The position numbers and the translations under genes were made by a program. From Streptomyces sp. NBC_01233 (GTDB lineage: Bacteria; Actinomycetota; Actinomycetes; Streptomycetales; Streptomycetaceae): DNA of 64,000 nucleotides. Below, one piece after another: positions 55,723-63,141 of the stretch (position 1 is the first letter of the stretch; the number at the start of each line of letters is the position of its first letter). Under the pieces are notes generated by a model. That model searched no databases. It was not told the DNA's origin and worked only from the letters and a program-made list of their open reading frames with translations. Location: assembly GCF_035989305.1 (NCBI RefSeq), contig NZ_CP108514.1:2480501-2544500 (forward strand). Reading direction: 5' to 3'.

Positions 55723-55781
55723 GGGGGGCTCCTTGTTGCAAGGCGATTCAGCTCCCCCGAGCCTACCTAGCTCCTGTATGT

Positions 55782-55809
55782 TTGTGACACGGAGGGTCTT
55801 CGGTATCCT
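55782..55809 (+). promoter_or_regulatory. Promoter of the CAA tRNA gene
   Basis: TTGTGA (55782-55787) and TATCCT (55804-55809) are spaced by 16 bp and end 13 bp before the tRNA 5' end, as expected for a sigma-70-type tRNA promoter. Confidence 0.75.
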
Positions 55810-55822
55810 TCGTTTCGAAGGG

Positions 55823-55895
55823 GCCCCGGTAGCCCAGCGGTAGAGGCAATGGATTCAAAACCCATTCAGCGTCGGTTCGAATCCGACCCGGGGCA
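55823..55895 (+). tRNA. tRNA with CAA anticodon (tRNA-Leu by anticodon), short variable loop
   Basis: The acceptor stem pairs GCCCCGG (55823-55829) with CCGGGGC (55888-55894), followed by discriminator A; CCA is not encoded. The D-arm has a GCC/GGC stem and the loop carries GG. The anticodon loop TTCAAAA gives CAA at 55856-55858; its stem has four Watson-Crick pairs and an A-C mismatch at 31-39. The variable loop is only TCAGC (5 nt), and the T-arm is GTCGG-TTCGAAT-CCGAC. Total 73 nt. Bacterial tRNA-Leu normally has a long variable arm, so identity is ambiguous; A73 suits leucine. Confidence 0.88.
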
Positions 55896-55994
55896 CTTCT
55901 CCTTTAATTTCAAGGTCGCCAAGCAGATTCTGCGATCTTCACTCGTCACGGTGAACGAAACTTCGAATTGCGGCCAACCGGACGAATAGTGGCG

Positions 55995-56771
55995 ATGCTC
56001 CCGGACGTGGAGCACAATCCTGCGATACGCGAAGAAGCAGTCCTTCTGTTACGCCGTGGCGTGACCAACAGAGTCGTGGCCGAGCATTTGGGCATCCCTC
56101 GAGGCACTGTCGGCTGGTGGCGGCACGAGGACCGCAAACGCCGCGGCGAGGTCTACGTGCAGCCGACCGACTGCCCGCAGTGCACGGGCCGGAAGTTTGA
56201 TAGGTCCGCGTACGGCTACCTCCTGGGCCTCTATCTCGGCGACGGCCACATCGTCTCGAAGTACAAGCAGCACCACCTGTCCATCTTCTGCGACGCGTCG
56301 CGGCCGGGGCTCATCGACGCCGCCGCCGAAGCCATGCACCTCGTCATGCCCCAGCCCAAAGTGGGGCGAAGGCAGCGACAGGGCTGCGTCGAGGTCAAGT
56401 CGTACACCTGGCACTGGACATGCCTCTTCCCCCAGCACGGGCCCGGCAAGAAGCACGAGCGGCGGATCGCCCTAGAAGGCTGGCAGCAGGAGATCGTCGA
56501 CGCGCACCCCTGGGAGTTCCTCCGGGGGCTCATCCACTCCGACGGGTGTCGGGTCACCAACTGGACCGTCCGGAACGGCAAGCGCTACGAGTACCCGCGG
56601 TACTTCTTCACCAACAAGTCGGACGACATCCGGAAGCTGTGCACGGACACGCTCACCAAGGTCGGCGTCCGGTGGACGATCCTCGCGCGCGGCAGCGACC
56701 CGCTCAACGTGTCCATCGCCCGACGGGAGTCCGTGGCGTTGATGGACGCCCACATCGGGCCCAAGCACTGA
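55995..56771 (+). CDS. HTH protein with LAGLIDADG-type homing-endonuclease domain
   Basis: From ATG 55995 the protein has 258 residues; GTG 55989 and TTG 55968 also open the frame and none has a strong ribosome binding site. Residues ~8-42 form a helix-turn-helix (VLLLRRGVTNRVVAEHLGI, PRGTVGWWRHEDRKRR), then a CPQC pair. Two LAGLIDADG-like helices follow: YLLGLYLGDGHI near residue 73 and FLRGLIHSDGCRV near residue 175, each with the metal-binding Asp. The fold suggests a single-chain homing endonuclease or a regulator derived from one. It lies 100 bp after the tRNA, on the same strand. Confidence 0.85.
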   Translation: MLPDVEHNPAIREEAVLLLRRGVTNRVVAEHLGIPRGTVGWWRHEDRKRRGEVYVQPTDCPQCTGRKFDRSAYGYLLGLYLGDGHIVSKYKQHHLSIFCDASRPGLIDAAAEAMHLVMPQPKVGRRQRQGCVEVKSYTWHWTCLFPQHGPGKKHERRIALEGWQQEIVDAHPWEFLRGLIHSDGCRVTNWTVRNGKRYEYPRYFFTNKSDDIRKLCTDTLTKVGVRWTILARGSDPLNVSIARRESVALMDAHIGPKH

Positions 56772-56801
56772 GGCGCGGCACTGCTGCCTAGGCTTGCCAC
56801 C

Positions 56802-57332
56802 GTGAACGACACGACACATGGCATACGGATCAGACCGGGCGGCCCGGCAGACGCGGTGGACATTCTCGGGATGCTCGACTGCGCCGTGGCCTGGATGAAC
56901 GCGCGGGGCAATACCGGGCAGTGGGGCACGACGCCGTATTCGCAGCGGCCCGGCGGGGTGGCACGGGTCGAGCGGTACACGACCGAGAACGCGCCCTACG
57001 TCGCGGAGTTGGACGGAGTGCCGGTCGGCGCCCTGGTGTTGGACTCCGGGCCGAGCCCGCAGATGCCGATCGCGCCGGCCGGCGAGCCGGAACGGTACGT
57101 CCGGCTGCTGGTCTCCGACCGGCGGTACGCGGGGCGGGGGATCGGGGCGGCGCTGCTGGCCCACGCCGCCGAGGAGACCCGGCGGGCGGGTGTGGAGTTG
57201 TTGCGGGTGGACTGCTGGGCGGGCGGCGGAGGCGCCCTGGTCGCGTTCTACGAGCGCAACGGTTTCGCCCCCACCGAGCGTTTCCTGTCCGAGGACTGGC
57301 CGGGGCAGGTGCTGGCCCGGCGCGTCTGCTGA
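56802..57332 (+). CDS. GNAT family N-acetyltransferase
   Basis: A 176-residue protein starts at GTG 56802. It opens GIRIRPGGPADAVDILGML, and the acetyl-CoA binding loop reads VSDRRYAGRGIGAALLAHAA (RxxGxG/A). The end VELLRVDCWAGGGGALVAFY and ERNGFAPTERF is the standard C-terminal GNAT strand and helix. Substrate unknown. It may be cotranscribed with the preceding gene (30-bp gap). It converges on the MarR gene. Confidence 0.94.
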   Translation: MNDTTHGIRIRPGGPADAVDILGMLDCAVAWMNARGNTGQWGTTPYSQRPGGVARVERYTTENAPYVAELDGVPVGALVLDSGPSPQMPIAPAGEPERYVRLLVSDRRYAGRGIGAALLAHAAEETRRAGVELLRVDCWAGGGGALVAFYERNGFAPTERFLSEDWPGQVLARRVC

Positions 57333-57345
57333 CGGACCCACCCCT

Positions 57346-57801
57346 CTAGGGGAGGTCGCCGTTGCCGCCGAGGTTGGCGACCAGGAGGCGGAGGGTGTCG
57401 ATGGTGGCCGCGTACGTGGCGTCGTCGATGCCCTCCCGCATGCGGGCGTGGACCTTGGCGTTGCGGTCGTGGGCGCGGAGGCGGCCCGCCTCGCCGGCTT
57501 CGGTGAGGGTGAGGCGGCCGTCGGCCTCCGTGATCCAGCCGCGGGCGGTGAGGTCGGCGTAGAGGGCTTCGAAGTCGGTGTTCTGGTCGTCGAACGGGGC
57601 CAGCTTCGCGGTGAGGGCGGGGCGGGTCCATTCCCCGGGGGTGCCGGCCACGTGGTTGAGGGTCCACCAGTGGGGCTGGGTGAGGTTCTCCTCGGCGAGG
57701 GCGGCGCGGAGGCCGCCGATGACCAGATCGGCCGCAGCGCGGGTCCAGTAGCCGACGGGCTGGGCGGCGAGCTGCTCCTGGGGGTATTCCTTGATCGTCA
57801 T
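57346..57801 (-). CDS. MarR-like winged-helix regulator
   Basis: The 151-residue protein has GYWTRAAADLVIGGLRAALA, then HWWTLNHVAGTPGEWTRPAL, and a wing region LTARGWITEADGRLTLTEAG, the MarR beta-hairpin with the DGR motif. The C-terminal helix (ATIDTLRLLVANLGG) would form the dimer interface. No ligand is deducible. It is divergent from the EF-hand gene. Confidence 0.88.
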   Translation of the reverse strand: MTIKEYPQEQLAAQPVGYWTRAAADLVIGGLRAALAEENLTQPHWWTLNHVAGTPGEWTRPALTAKLAPFDDQNTDFEALYADLTARGWITEADGRLTLTEAGEAGRLRAHDRNAKVHARMREGIDDATYAATIDTLRLLVANLGGNGDLP

Positions 57802-57865
57802 GTGAGGACCGTATGAGCTCAGGCTAGGTTGAGGTCAAGGTCGACAACGAAGAGGGGACTCTGTG

Positions 57866-58117
57866 ATGAGTGAGAAGGCCCGGAAGCTGTTCAACGCGCT
57901 CGATCTGAACGAGGACGGTGAACTGACCCGGGTGGAGGTGATCTCGGCCCTGCGGTCGAAGGGGCCGACGCTGGCCGCGCGCGGGGATCTGCCGTTCTGG
58001 GGCCTCGGGGACGCCGATGCGTCGTCGGCGCTGTTCGATGCGGCTGATGCGAACGGGGACGAGGTGTTGACCCTCGAGGAGTTCACGGCCGTGGTCGACC
58101 GGCGCTTCGGCTGGTAG
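57866..58117 (+). CDS. EF-hand calcium-binding protein
   Basis: An 83-residue protein from ATG 57866, with AGAGGGG upstream (GTG 57863 is also possible). Two complete EF-hand loops are visible: DLNEDGELTRVE and DANGDEVLTLEE, each with the 1,3,5,12 ligands. It is probably a small cytosolic Ca2+ buffer or sensor of the calmodulin-like type found in Streptomyces. Confidence 0.94.
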   Translation: MSEKARKLFNALDLNEDGELTRVEVISALRSKGPTLAARGDLPFWGLGDADASSALFDAADANGDEVLTLEEFTAVVDRRFGW

Positions 58118-58132
58118 TGCCGGGTGCGGGTG

Positions 58133-58167
58133 ACCGCGTCGGGCCGGTGGGAGCTGCCCGACGCGGT
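58133..58167. terminator. Bidirectional terminator between the EF-hand gene and pyk
   Basis: ACCGCGTCGGGC (58133-58144) and GCCCGACGCGGT (58156-58167) form a perfect 12-bp stem with an 11-base loop, between the converging genes. Confidence 0.82.
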
Positions 58168-58216
58168 GCGTCTCGTACGTGAGGTGCGGTTGCCGCGGCT
58201 GCCGCGGCGGGCGGGT

Positions 58217-59644
58217 TCAGCGGACCGCGTCGCCGATGTGGTGGACGCGGACGAGGTTGGTGGATCCGCTGACGCCGGGGGGTGAGCCGGCGGTGATGAC
58301 GACGGTGTCGCCGGGTACGCAGCGGCCGATCCGCAGGAGTTCTTCCTCGACTTGGGCGACCATGGCGTCGGTGGAGTCGACGTGGGGGCCGAGGAAGGTT
58401 TCCACGCCCCAGGTGAGGTTGAGCTGGGAGCGGGTGGCGGGGTCGGGGGTGAAGGCGAGGAGCGGGATGGGCGAGCGGTAGCGGGAGAGCCGGCGGACGG
58501 TGTCCCCGCTCTGGGTGAAGGCGACGAGGAACTTGGCGTCGAGGAAGTCGCCCACTTCGGCGGCCGCGCGGGCGACGGCCCCGCCCTGGGTGCGGGGCTT
58601 GTTGCGGTCGGTCAGGGGCGGCAGGCCCTTGTCGAGGATGTCCTCTTCGGCGGCTTCGACGATGCGGGACATGGTCTGCACGGTTTCGACGGGGTATTTG
58701 CCGACGCTGGTCTCGCCGGACAGCATGACGGCGTCGGTGCCGTCGATGACGGCGTTGGCGACGTCGGAGGCCTCGGCGCGGGTGGGCCGGGAGTTCTCGA
58801 TCATCGAGTCGAGCATCTGGGTCGCGACGATGACGGGCTTGGCGTTGCGCTTGGCGAGCTTGATGGCCCGCTTCTGGACGATCGGGACCTGTTCCAGGGG
58901 CATTTCGACGCCGAGGTCGCCTCGGGCGACCATGATCCCGTCGAAGGCGGCGACGATGTCGTCGATGTTCTCGACGGCCTGGGGCTTTTCGATCTTGGCG
59001 ATGACCGGGAGGCGGCGGTCTTCCTCGTCCATGATGCGGTGGACGTCTTCGATGTCGCGGCCGCTGCGGACGAAGGAGAGGGCGATGACGTCGGCGCCGA
59101 TGCGCAGGGCCCAGCGGAGGTCTTCGATGTCCTTCTCGGAGAGGGCGGGGACGGAGACGGCCACGCCGGGGAGGTTGAGGCCCTTGTGGTCGGAGACCAT
59201 GCCGCCTTCGACGACGCGGGTGTGGACGCGGGGGACGTCGACCGCGGTGACTTCGAGGGTGACGCGGCCGTCGTCCACGAGGATGCGCTCGCCGGTGGTG
59301 ACGTCGGTGGCGAGTCCCTTGTAGGTGGTGCCGCAGGTGTGGCGGTCGCCTTCGTGGTCTTCGACGGTGATGGTGAACTCGTCACCGCGTTCAAGGAGTA
59401 CGGGTCCTTCGCGGAAGCGGCCGAGCCGGATCTTCGGGCCTTGAAGGTCGGCGAGGATGCCGACGCTGCGGCCGGTCTCGTCGGAGGCCTTGCGTACGCG
59501 CTCGTATCGCTCCTCGTGTTCGGCGTAGGTGCCGTGGCTGAGGTTGAAGCGGGCGACGTCCATTCCGGCTTCGACCAGGGCTTTGATCTGGTCGTATGAG
59601 TCGGTGGCGGGGCCCAGGGTACATACGATTTTCGCTCGGCGCAT
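58217..59644 (-). CDS. pyk: Pyruvate kinase
   Basis: ATG 59644 gives 475 residues beginning RRAKIVCTLGPATDSYDQ. Signature regions: MDVARFNLSHGTYAEH, ADLQGPKIRLGRF, the active-site Lys in VIAKIEKPQAVENIDDI, MVARGDLGVEMPLEQVP, and VATQMLDSMIENSRPTRAE. The enzyme converts phosphoenolpyruvate and ADP to pyruvate and ATP. The C-terminal allosteric domain is present. Its promoter region carries AT-rich palindromes (59699-59725). Confidence 0.98.
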   Translation of the reverse strand: MRRAKIVCTLGPATDSYDQIKALVEAGMDVARFNLSHGTYAEHEERYERVRKASDETGRSVGILADLQGPKIRLGRFREGPVLLERGDEFTITVEDHEGDRHTCGTTYKGLATDVTTGERILVDDGRVTLEVTAVDVPRVHTRVVEGGMVSDHKGLNLPGVAVSVPALSEKDIEDLRWALRIGADVIALSFVRSGRDIEDVHRIMDEEDRRLPVIAKIEKPQAVENIDDIVAAFDGIMVARGDLGVEMPLEQVPIVQKRAIKLAKRNAKPVIVATQMLDSMIENSRPTRAEASDVANAVIDGTDAVMLSGETSVGKYPVETVQTMSRIVEAAEEDILDKGLPPLTDRNKPRTQGGAVARAAAEVGDFLDAKFLVAFTQSGDTVRRLSRYRSPIPLLAFTPDPATRSQLNLTWGVETFLGPHVDSTDAMVAQVEEELLRIGRCVPGDTVVITAGSPPGVSGSTNLVRVHHIGDAVR

Positions 59645-59698
59645 GAGGCGAGCGTATTCCCCTACCAGAGAGTAGGTAATCGCTTCCGGGTGTCCACT

Positions 59699-59725
59699 CA
59701 ACAACCTTTGAGCAAAAGGTTGTTG
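59699..59725. promoter_or_regulatory. AT-rich palindrome in the pyk upstream region
   Basis: CAACAACCTTT (59699-59709) and AAAGGTTGTTG (59715-59725) form a perfect 11-bp inverted repeat, and a related GACAACTGTTGAA follows at once. On the minus strand, TTGAGT and TACCTA spaced by 17 bp could be the pyk promoter, and the palindrome overlaps its -35 region. A repressor or activator site is likely. Confidence 0.6.
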
Positions 59726-59744
59726 ACAACTGTTGAATGTGCAT

Positions 59745-59768
59745 GGGGGTGCTCCGATGAGCACCCCC
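59745..59768 (-). terminator. Terminator after the SIMPL gene
   Basis: GGGGGTGCTC (59745-59754) and GAGCACCCCC (59759-59768) form a perfect 10-bp stem with a CGAT loop, 22 bp past the SIMPL stop on the minus strand. Confidence 0.78.
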
Positions 59769-59790
59769 GGGCCCCGTTTTCGTCGGTTCT

Positions 59791-60492
59791 TCAGAGCTGC
59801 GGAGGGGTCATCGTGAACCGGGCGTTCACCTGGGCGTAGACGGTCTGGCGCTGCGGTTCGAGGTCGAGCGGCGGGGGGCCTGCGTCTTCGGCGGCACTGA
59901 AGGCCATGGTGCGCATTCCGGCGCCGGGGGCGGCGGGGAAGGGGTTGGCGTTTTCGGCGCCGAGGTCGGCGAGTTCGACGAGGGCGGCGAGGCGGGCGCC
60001 GAGGGCTTCGGCGTATTCGCGGGCGCGCTGGACGGCTTCGAGCACGGCTTGGCGGCGGGCCTGGCCGTGGGCGGGCGAGGTGGGGCGCAGGGCCCACCAG
60101 GGGCCGTCGACCTGGGTGAGTTCGAGGTCGGCGAGGCGGGTGGTGAGTTCGCCGAGGGTGGTGAAGTCGCTCAGTTCGGCGGTGATGTGCACGCGGCCGT
60201 GGTAGGCGCGGATGCGTTCGGCGCGGCCGTGGCGGGTGAGTTCGGGGGTGATGGAGAACGAGCCGGTTTCGAGTTTTTCGACGGGGTCGCCGTAGCTCTT
60301 GATGAGGTCGAGGACGGTGTTGTTGCGCCGGGTGAGGTCTTCGAGGGCGGTGCGCCGGTCGGTGCCGCGGGCGCTGACGGTGATGCCGATGCGGGCGATC
60401 TCGGGGTCGACTTCGATGCGGGCTTCGCCGCGGACTGCGACGCGGGGTACTTCGGGGGTGCCGTAGGGCTGGTGCGATGCGTCCTGGGTCAT
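59791..60492 (-). CDS. SIMPL (DUF541) domain protein
   Basis: The 233-residue protein opens VPRVAVRGEARIEVDPEIAR, the SIMPL start, then ITVSARGTDRRTALEDLTRR and SFSITPELTRHGRAERIRAY. No signal peptide is evident, unlike many secreted relatives, so it may act in the cytoplasm. The family has no settled biochemical role. Divergent from the 5'-nucleotidase gene. Confidence 0.93.
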   Translation of the reverse strand: MTQDASHQPYGTPEVPRVAVRGEARIEVDPEIARIGITVSARGTDRRTALEDLTRRNNTVLDLIKSYGDPVEKLETGSFSITPELTRHGRAERIRAYHGRVHITAELSDFTTLGELTTRLADLELTQVDGPWWALRPTSPAHGQARRQAVLEAVQRAREYAEALGARLAALVELADLGAENANPFPAAPGAGMRTMAFSAAEDAGPPPLDLEPQRQTVYAQVNARFTMTPPQL

Positions 60493-60620
60493 GGATTCAC
60501 TCTCGCACTGTCGCTCGTACGGGTGTGGTCATCGGATCGAAACCTGACGGGGGTGTTGCTGCTTGTTACCAGTGGGTCAGAATCTACGCGCGTTGTTCAG
60601 GCCTCAAAAGGGGAGATGGC

Positions 60621-62423
60621 ATGGCGTTCGACCGCAGGACTTTTCTGGGGACCACGGCCGCGACAGGTGCGGCCGTTGCGTTGGCGGGGGCCACGAGCAC
60701 CCCGGCCGCCGCACAGCAGCAGGATGTGAGGGGCCCGGCGTCGCGGACGTACGCGTTCACGGTGATGGGCACGACCGACTTGCACGGGAACGTCTTCAAC
60801 TGGGACTACTTCACGGACAAGGAGTTCGACGACAAGGCGCACAACGACGTCGGCCTGGCGAAGATCTCCACGCTGGTGAACCAGGTGCGGGCGGAGAAGG
60901 GGCGGCGCAACACGCTGCTGATCGATGCCGGTGACACGATCCAGGGCACGCAGCTGTCCTACTACTACGCCAAGGTGGACCCGATCACGGCCCGGCGCGG
61001 TCCGGTGCATCCGATGGCGCAGGCGATGAACGCGATCGGGTACGACGCGGCGGCGCTGGGGAACCACGAGTTCAATTACGGGATACCGGTGCTGCGCAAG
61101 TTCGAGGAGCAGTGCGACTTCCCGCTGCTGGGGGCGAACGCCCTGGACGCGAAGACGCTGCGGCCGGCGTTCCCGCCGTACAGCGTGCACCGGCTGCGGA
61201 CGCCCTGCGGGCGGGATGTGAAGGTGGCGGTGCTGGGGCTGACGAACCCGGGGATCGCGATCTGGGACAAGGCCAATGTGCAGGGCAGGATGACGTTCCC
61301 GGGGCTGGAGGAGCAGGCGGCGAAGTACGTGCCCAAGCTCCGTTCGATGGGCGCCGACGTGGTGATCGTGTCGGCGCACTCGGGGTCGAGCGGGACGTCC
61401 TCGTACGGGGACCAGCTGCCCCACATCGAGAACGCGGCGGGGCTGGTGGCGGAGCAGGTGCCGGGGATCGACGCGATCCTGGTGGGGCATGCGCACACGG
61501 AGATTCCCGAGTACCGGGTGAAGAACAAGGCGACCGGCAAGGACGTGGTGTTGTCGGAGCCGCTGAAGTGGGGGCAGCGGCTGACGCTGTTCGACTTCGA
61601 GCTGGTGTGGGAGAAGGGCCGCTGGTCGGTGGCGAAGGTCGCGGCGAAGGTGCTGAACTCGAACGTGGTCGCCGAGGACCCGAAGATCACGGGGCTGCTG
61701 TCGGACGAGCACCGCAAGGTCGTGGCGTACGTGAACCAGGTGATCGGTACGTCCACGCAGGCGATGTCCTCGGCGGAGGGGCCGGTCAAGGACGTGGCGA
61801 TCATCGATCTGATCAACCACGTGCAGGCGGAGACGGTGAAGGCGGCGCTGGCGGGTACGGAGTGGGCGGCGCTTCCGGTGCTGTCGCAGGCTTCGTGCTT
61901 CTCGCGGACGGCGGCGATCCCGGCGGGCCAGGTGACGATCAGGGACGCGGCGGGTCTGTACCCGTTCGAGAACACGATGGAGGCACGGCTGCTGACGGGT
62001 GCGCAGCTGAAGGACTACTTGGAGTACTCGGCGCGGTACTTCGTGCGGACGGCGCCGGGTGATGCGGTGGATCCGGCGAAGCTGACGAACGCCGAGAGCA
62101 TTCCGGACTACAACTACGACGCCGTGTACGGGCTGGCGTACGACATCGACATCGCGCAGCCGGCGGGTTCGCGGATCACGGGGCTGGCCTTCCAGGGGAA
62201 GGCGGTGGATCCGGCGGCGCAGTTCGTGTTCGCGGTGAACAACTACCGGGCCTCGGGTGGGGGGAACTTCCCGCACGTGCCGCAGGCCAAGCAGCTGTGG
62301 TCGAATTCCGACGAGATCCGTAACACGATCATCCAGTGGGTGAAGGCGAAGGGGACGATCGACCCGGCGCAGTTCGCTTCGGTGGACTGGCGGTTGACGC
62401 GGGCCGGCGTGCCGGTGTTCTAG
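60621..62423 (+). CDS. Tat-exported bifunctional metallophosphatase/5'-nucleotidase
   Basis: ATG 60621 with GGGGAGAT upstream gives 600 residues. A Tat signal (FDRRTFLGTTAATGAAVALA, cleavage near TPAAAQQ) exports it folded. The metallophosphatase domain has TVMGTTDLHGNVFNWDYF, LLIDAGDTIQGTQLSYYY, ALGNHEFNYGIPV and AILVGHAHTEIPEYR, giving the metal ligands. The C-terminal 5'-nucleotidase domain contains YPFENTMEARLLTGAQLKDY and FVFAVNNYRASGGGNFP. It hydrolyses nucleotides outside the cell for phosphate or nucleoside uptake. Confidence 0.96.
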   Translation: MAFDRRTFLGTTAATGAAVALAGATSTPAAAQQQDVRGPASRTYAFTVMGTTDLHGNVFNWDYFTDKEFDDKAHNDVGLAKISTLVNQVRAEKGRRNTLLIDAGDTIQGTQLSYYYAKVDPITARRGPVHPMAQAMNAIGYDAAALGNHEFNYGIPVLRKFEEQCDFPLLGANALDAKTLRPAFPPYSVHRLRTPCGRDVKVAVLGLTNPGIAIWDKANVQGRMTFPGLEEQAAKYVPKLRSMGADVVIVSAHSGSSGTSSYGDQLPHIENAAGLVAEQVPGIDAILVGHAHTEIPEYRVKNKATGKDVVLSEPLKWGQRLTLFDFELVWEKGRWSVAKVAAKVLNSNVVAEDPKITGLLSDEHRKVVAYVNQVIGTSTQAMSSAEGPVKDVAIIDLINHVQAETVKAALAGTEWAALPVLSQASCFSRTAAIPAGQVTIRDAAGLYPFENTMEARLLTGAQLKDYLEYSARYFVRTAPGDAVDPAKLTNAESIPDYNYDAVYGLAYDIDIAQPAGSRITGLAFQGKAVDPAAQFVFAVNNYRASGGGNFPHVPQAKQLWSNSDEIRNTIIQWVKAKGTIDPAQFASVDWRLTRAGVPVF

Positions 62424-62439
62424 TCCGTTCGCGGGTCGT

Positions 62440-62474
62440 GCGGCCGGGTCCTGCTGTGGCGGGGTCCCGGCCGC
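62440..62474. terminator. Hairpin between converging nucleotidase and Cys-pair protein genes
   Basis: GCGGCCGGG (62440-62448) and CCCGGCCGC (62466-62474) make a perfect 9-bp stem in the 88-bp gap between two converging genes. Confidence 0.65.
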
Positions 62475-62511
62475 TGTGCGTGGGGCCGGGCCGCGGCTGT
62501 CGGGTGGGGGG

Positions 62512-63093
62512 TCAGCACTGCCAGAGGAGTGTCGCGCGGGCGCAGGGGGTGCAGGTGTGGGCGTAGGCGCGGCCGGAGCCGAAGTTCATGGCGGTGGCGG
62601 GGTCGGGGCCTTCCGTCAGTTCGGCGGCGAAGTCCATCGGCCGTGCGCAGGCGGGGCAGTCGGGCGTCTCGTCGTACTGGAGCCAGTCGGGGGTGCCGCC
62701 GAGCCGGCCCAGGATCGTCGCGGTGGCGGGTGCCGTGCGGGCGGGTACGGCGGCGCGGACGGCTCCGAGTCGGAGGAGGTCCTGGTCCGCCTCGCCGGGG
62801 GCCCGTACGGGTTCCAGGCGGTCGGCGGGGAGCAGCAGGGCGAGGTTGCCGCCTGCGGTGGGGCTCCATTGTTCGCACTGGCCGGGGCGGTTCGCGCACA
62901 TGAAGAGGGCCAGTACGCCCGGGGTGTGGCCGGGGAGGTCGCCGAGGTGGATCTGGGCGAGGAACTGCAGGGGTGCGGCGCATGGGGCGCAGGTCGGCCA
63001 TGCGGTGCCGGCGGGGGCCAGGGGTGTGCCGCCGGTGCGGGTGACCGGGGCGTCCGGGGCGACCGGCCCGCCGTCGAGGAGGAGCGTCGTCAT
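62512..63093 (-). CDS. DUF1963/YwqG-like protein with Cys pairs
   Basis: The 193-residue protein opens PLAPAGTAWPTCAPCAAPLQ and FLAQIHLGDLPG, the typical DUF1963 lead (P..G..WP.C..C..PL.FL.Q). Later CPACARPMDFAAELTE and CTPCARATLLWQC add further Cys pairs, so zinc binding is likely. Biochemical function unknown. Confidence 0.85.
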   Translation of the reverse strand: MTTLLLDGGPVAPDAPVTRTGGTPLAPAGTAWPTCAPCAAPLQFLAQIHLGDLPGHTPGVLALFMCANRPGQCEQWSPTAGGNLALLLPADRLEPVRAPGEADQDLLRLGAVRAAVPARTAPATATILGRLGGTPDWLQYDETPDCPACARPMDFAAELTEGPDPATAMNFGSGRAYAHTCTPCARATLLWQC

Positions 63094-63141
63094 GCCGGGA
63101 ATGTATGCGCGGCGGTGCGGCGGGCTGGGTGGTGGGGTCGG

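Noticed and set aside
55823..55895. tRNA as an integration (att) site of an element
   Set aside because: No second copy of the tRNA 3' end and no integrase gene was seen downstream.
55951..55983. Small peptide ORF from GTG 55951 between the tRNA and the endonuclease-like gene
   Set aside because: It is very short, has no ribosome binding site and no coding pattern.
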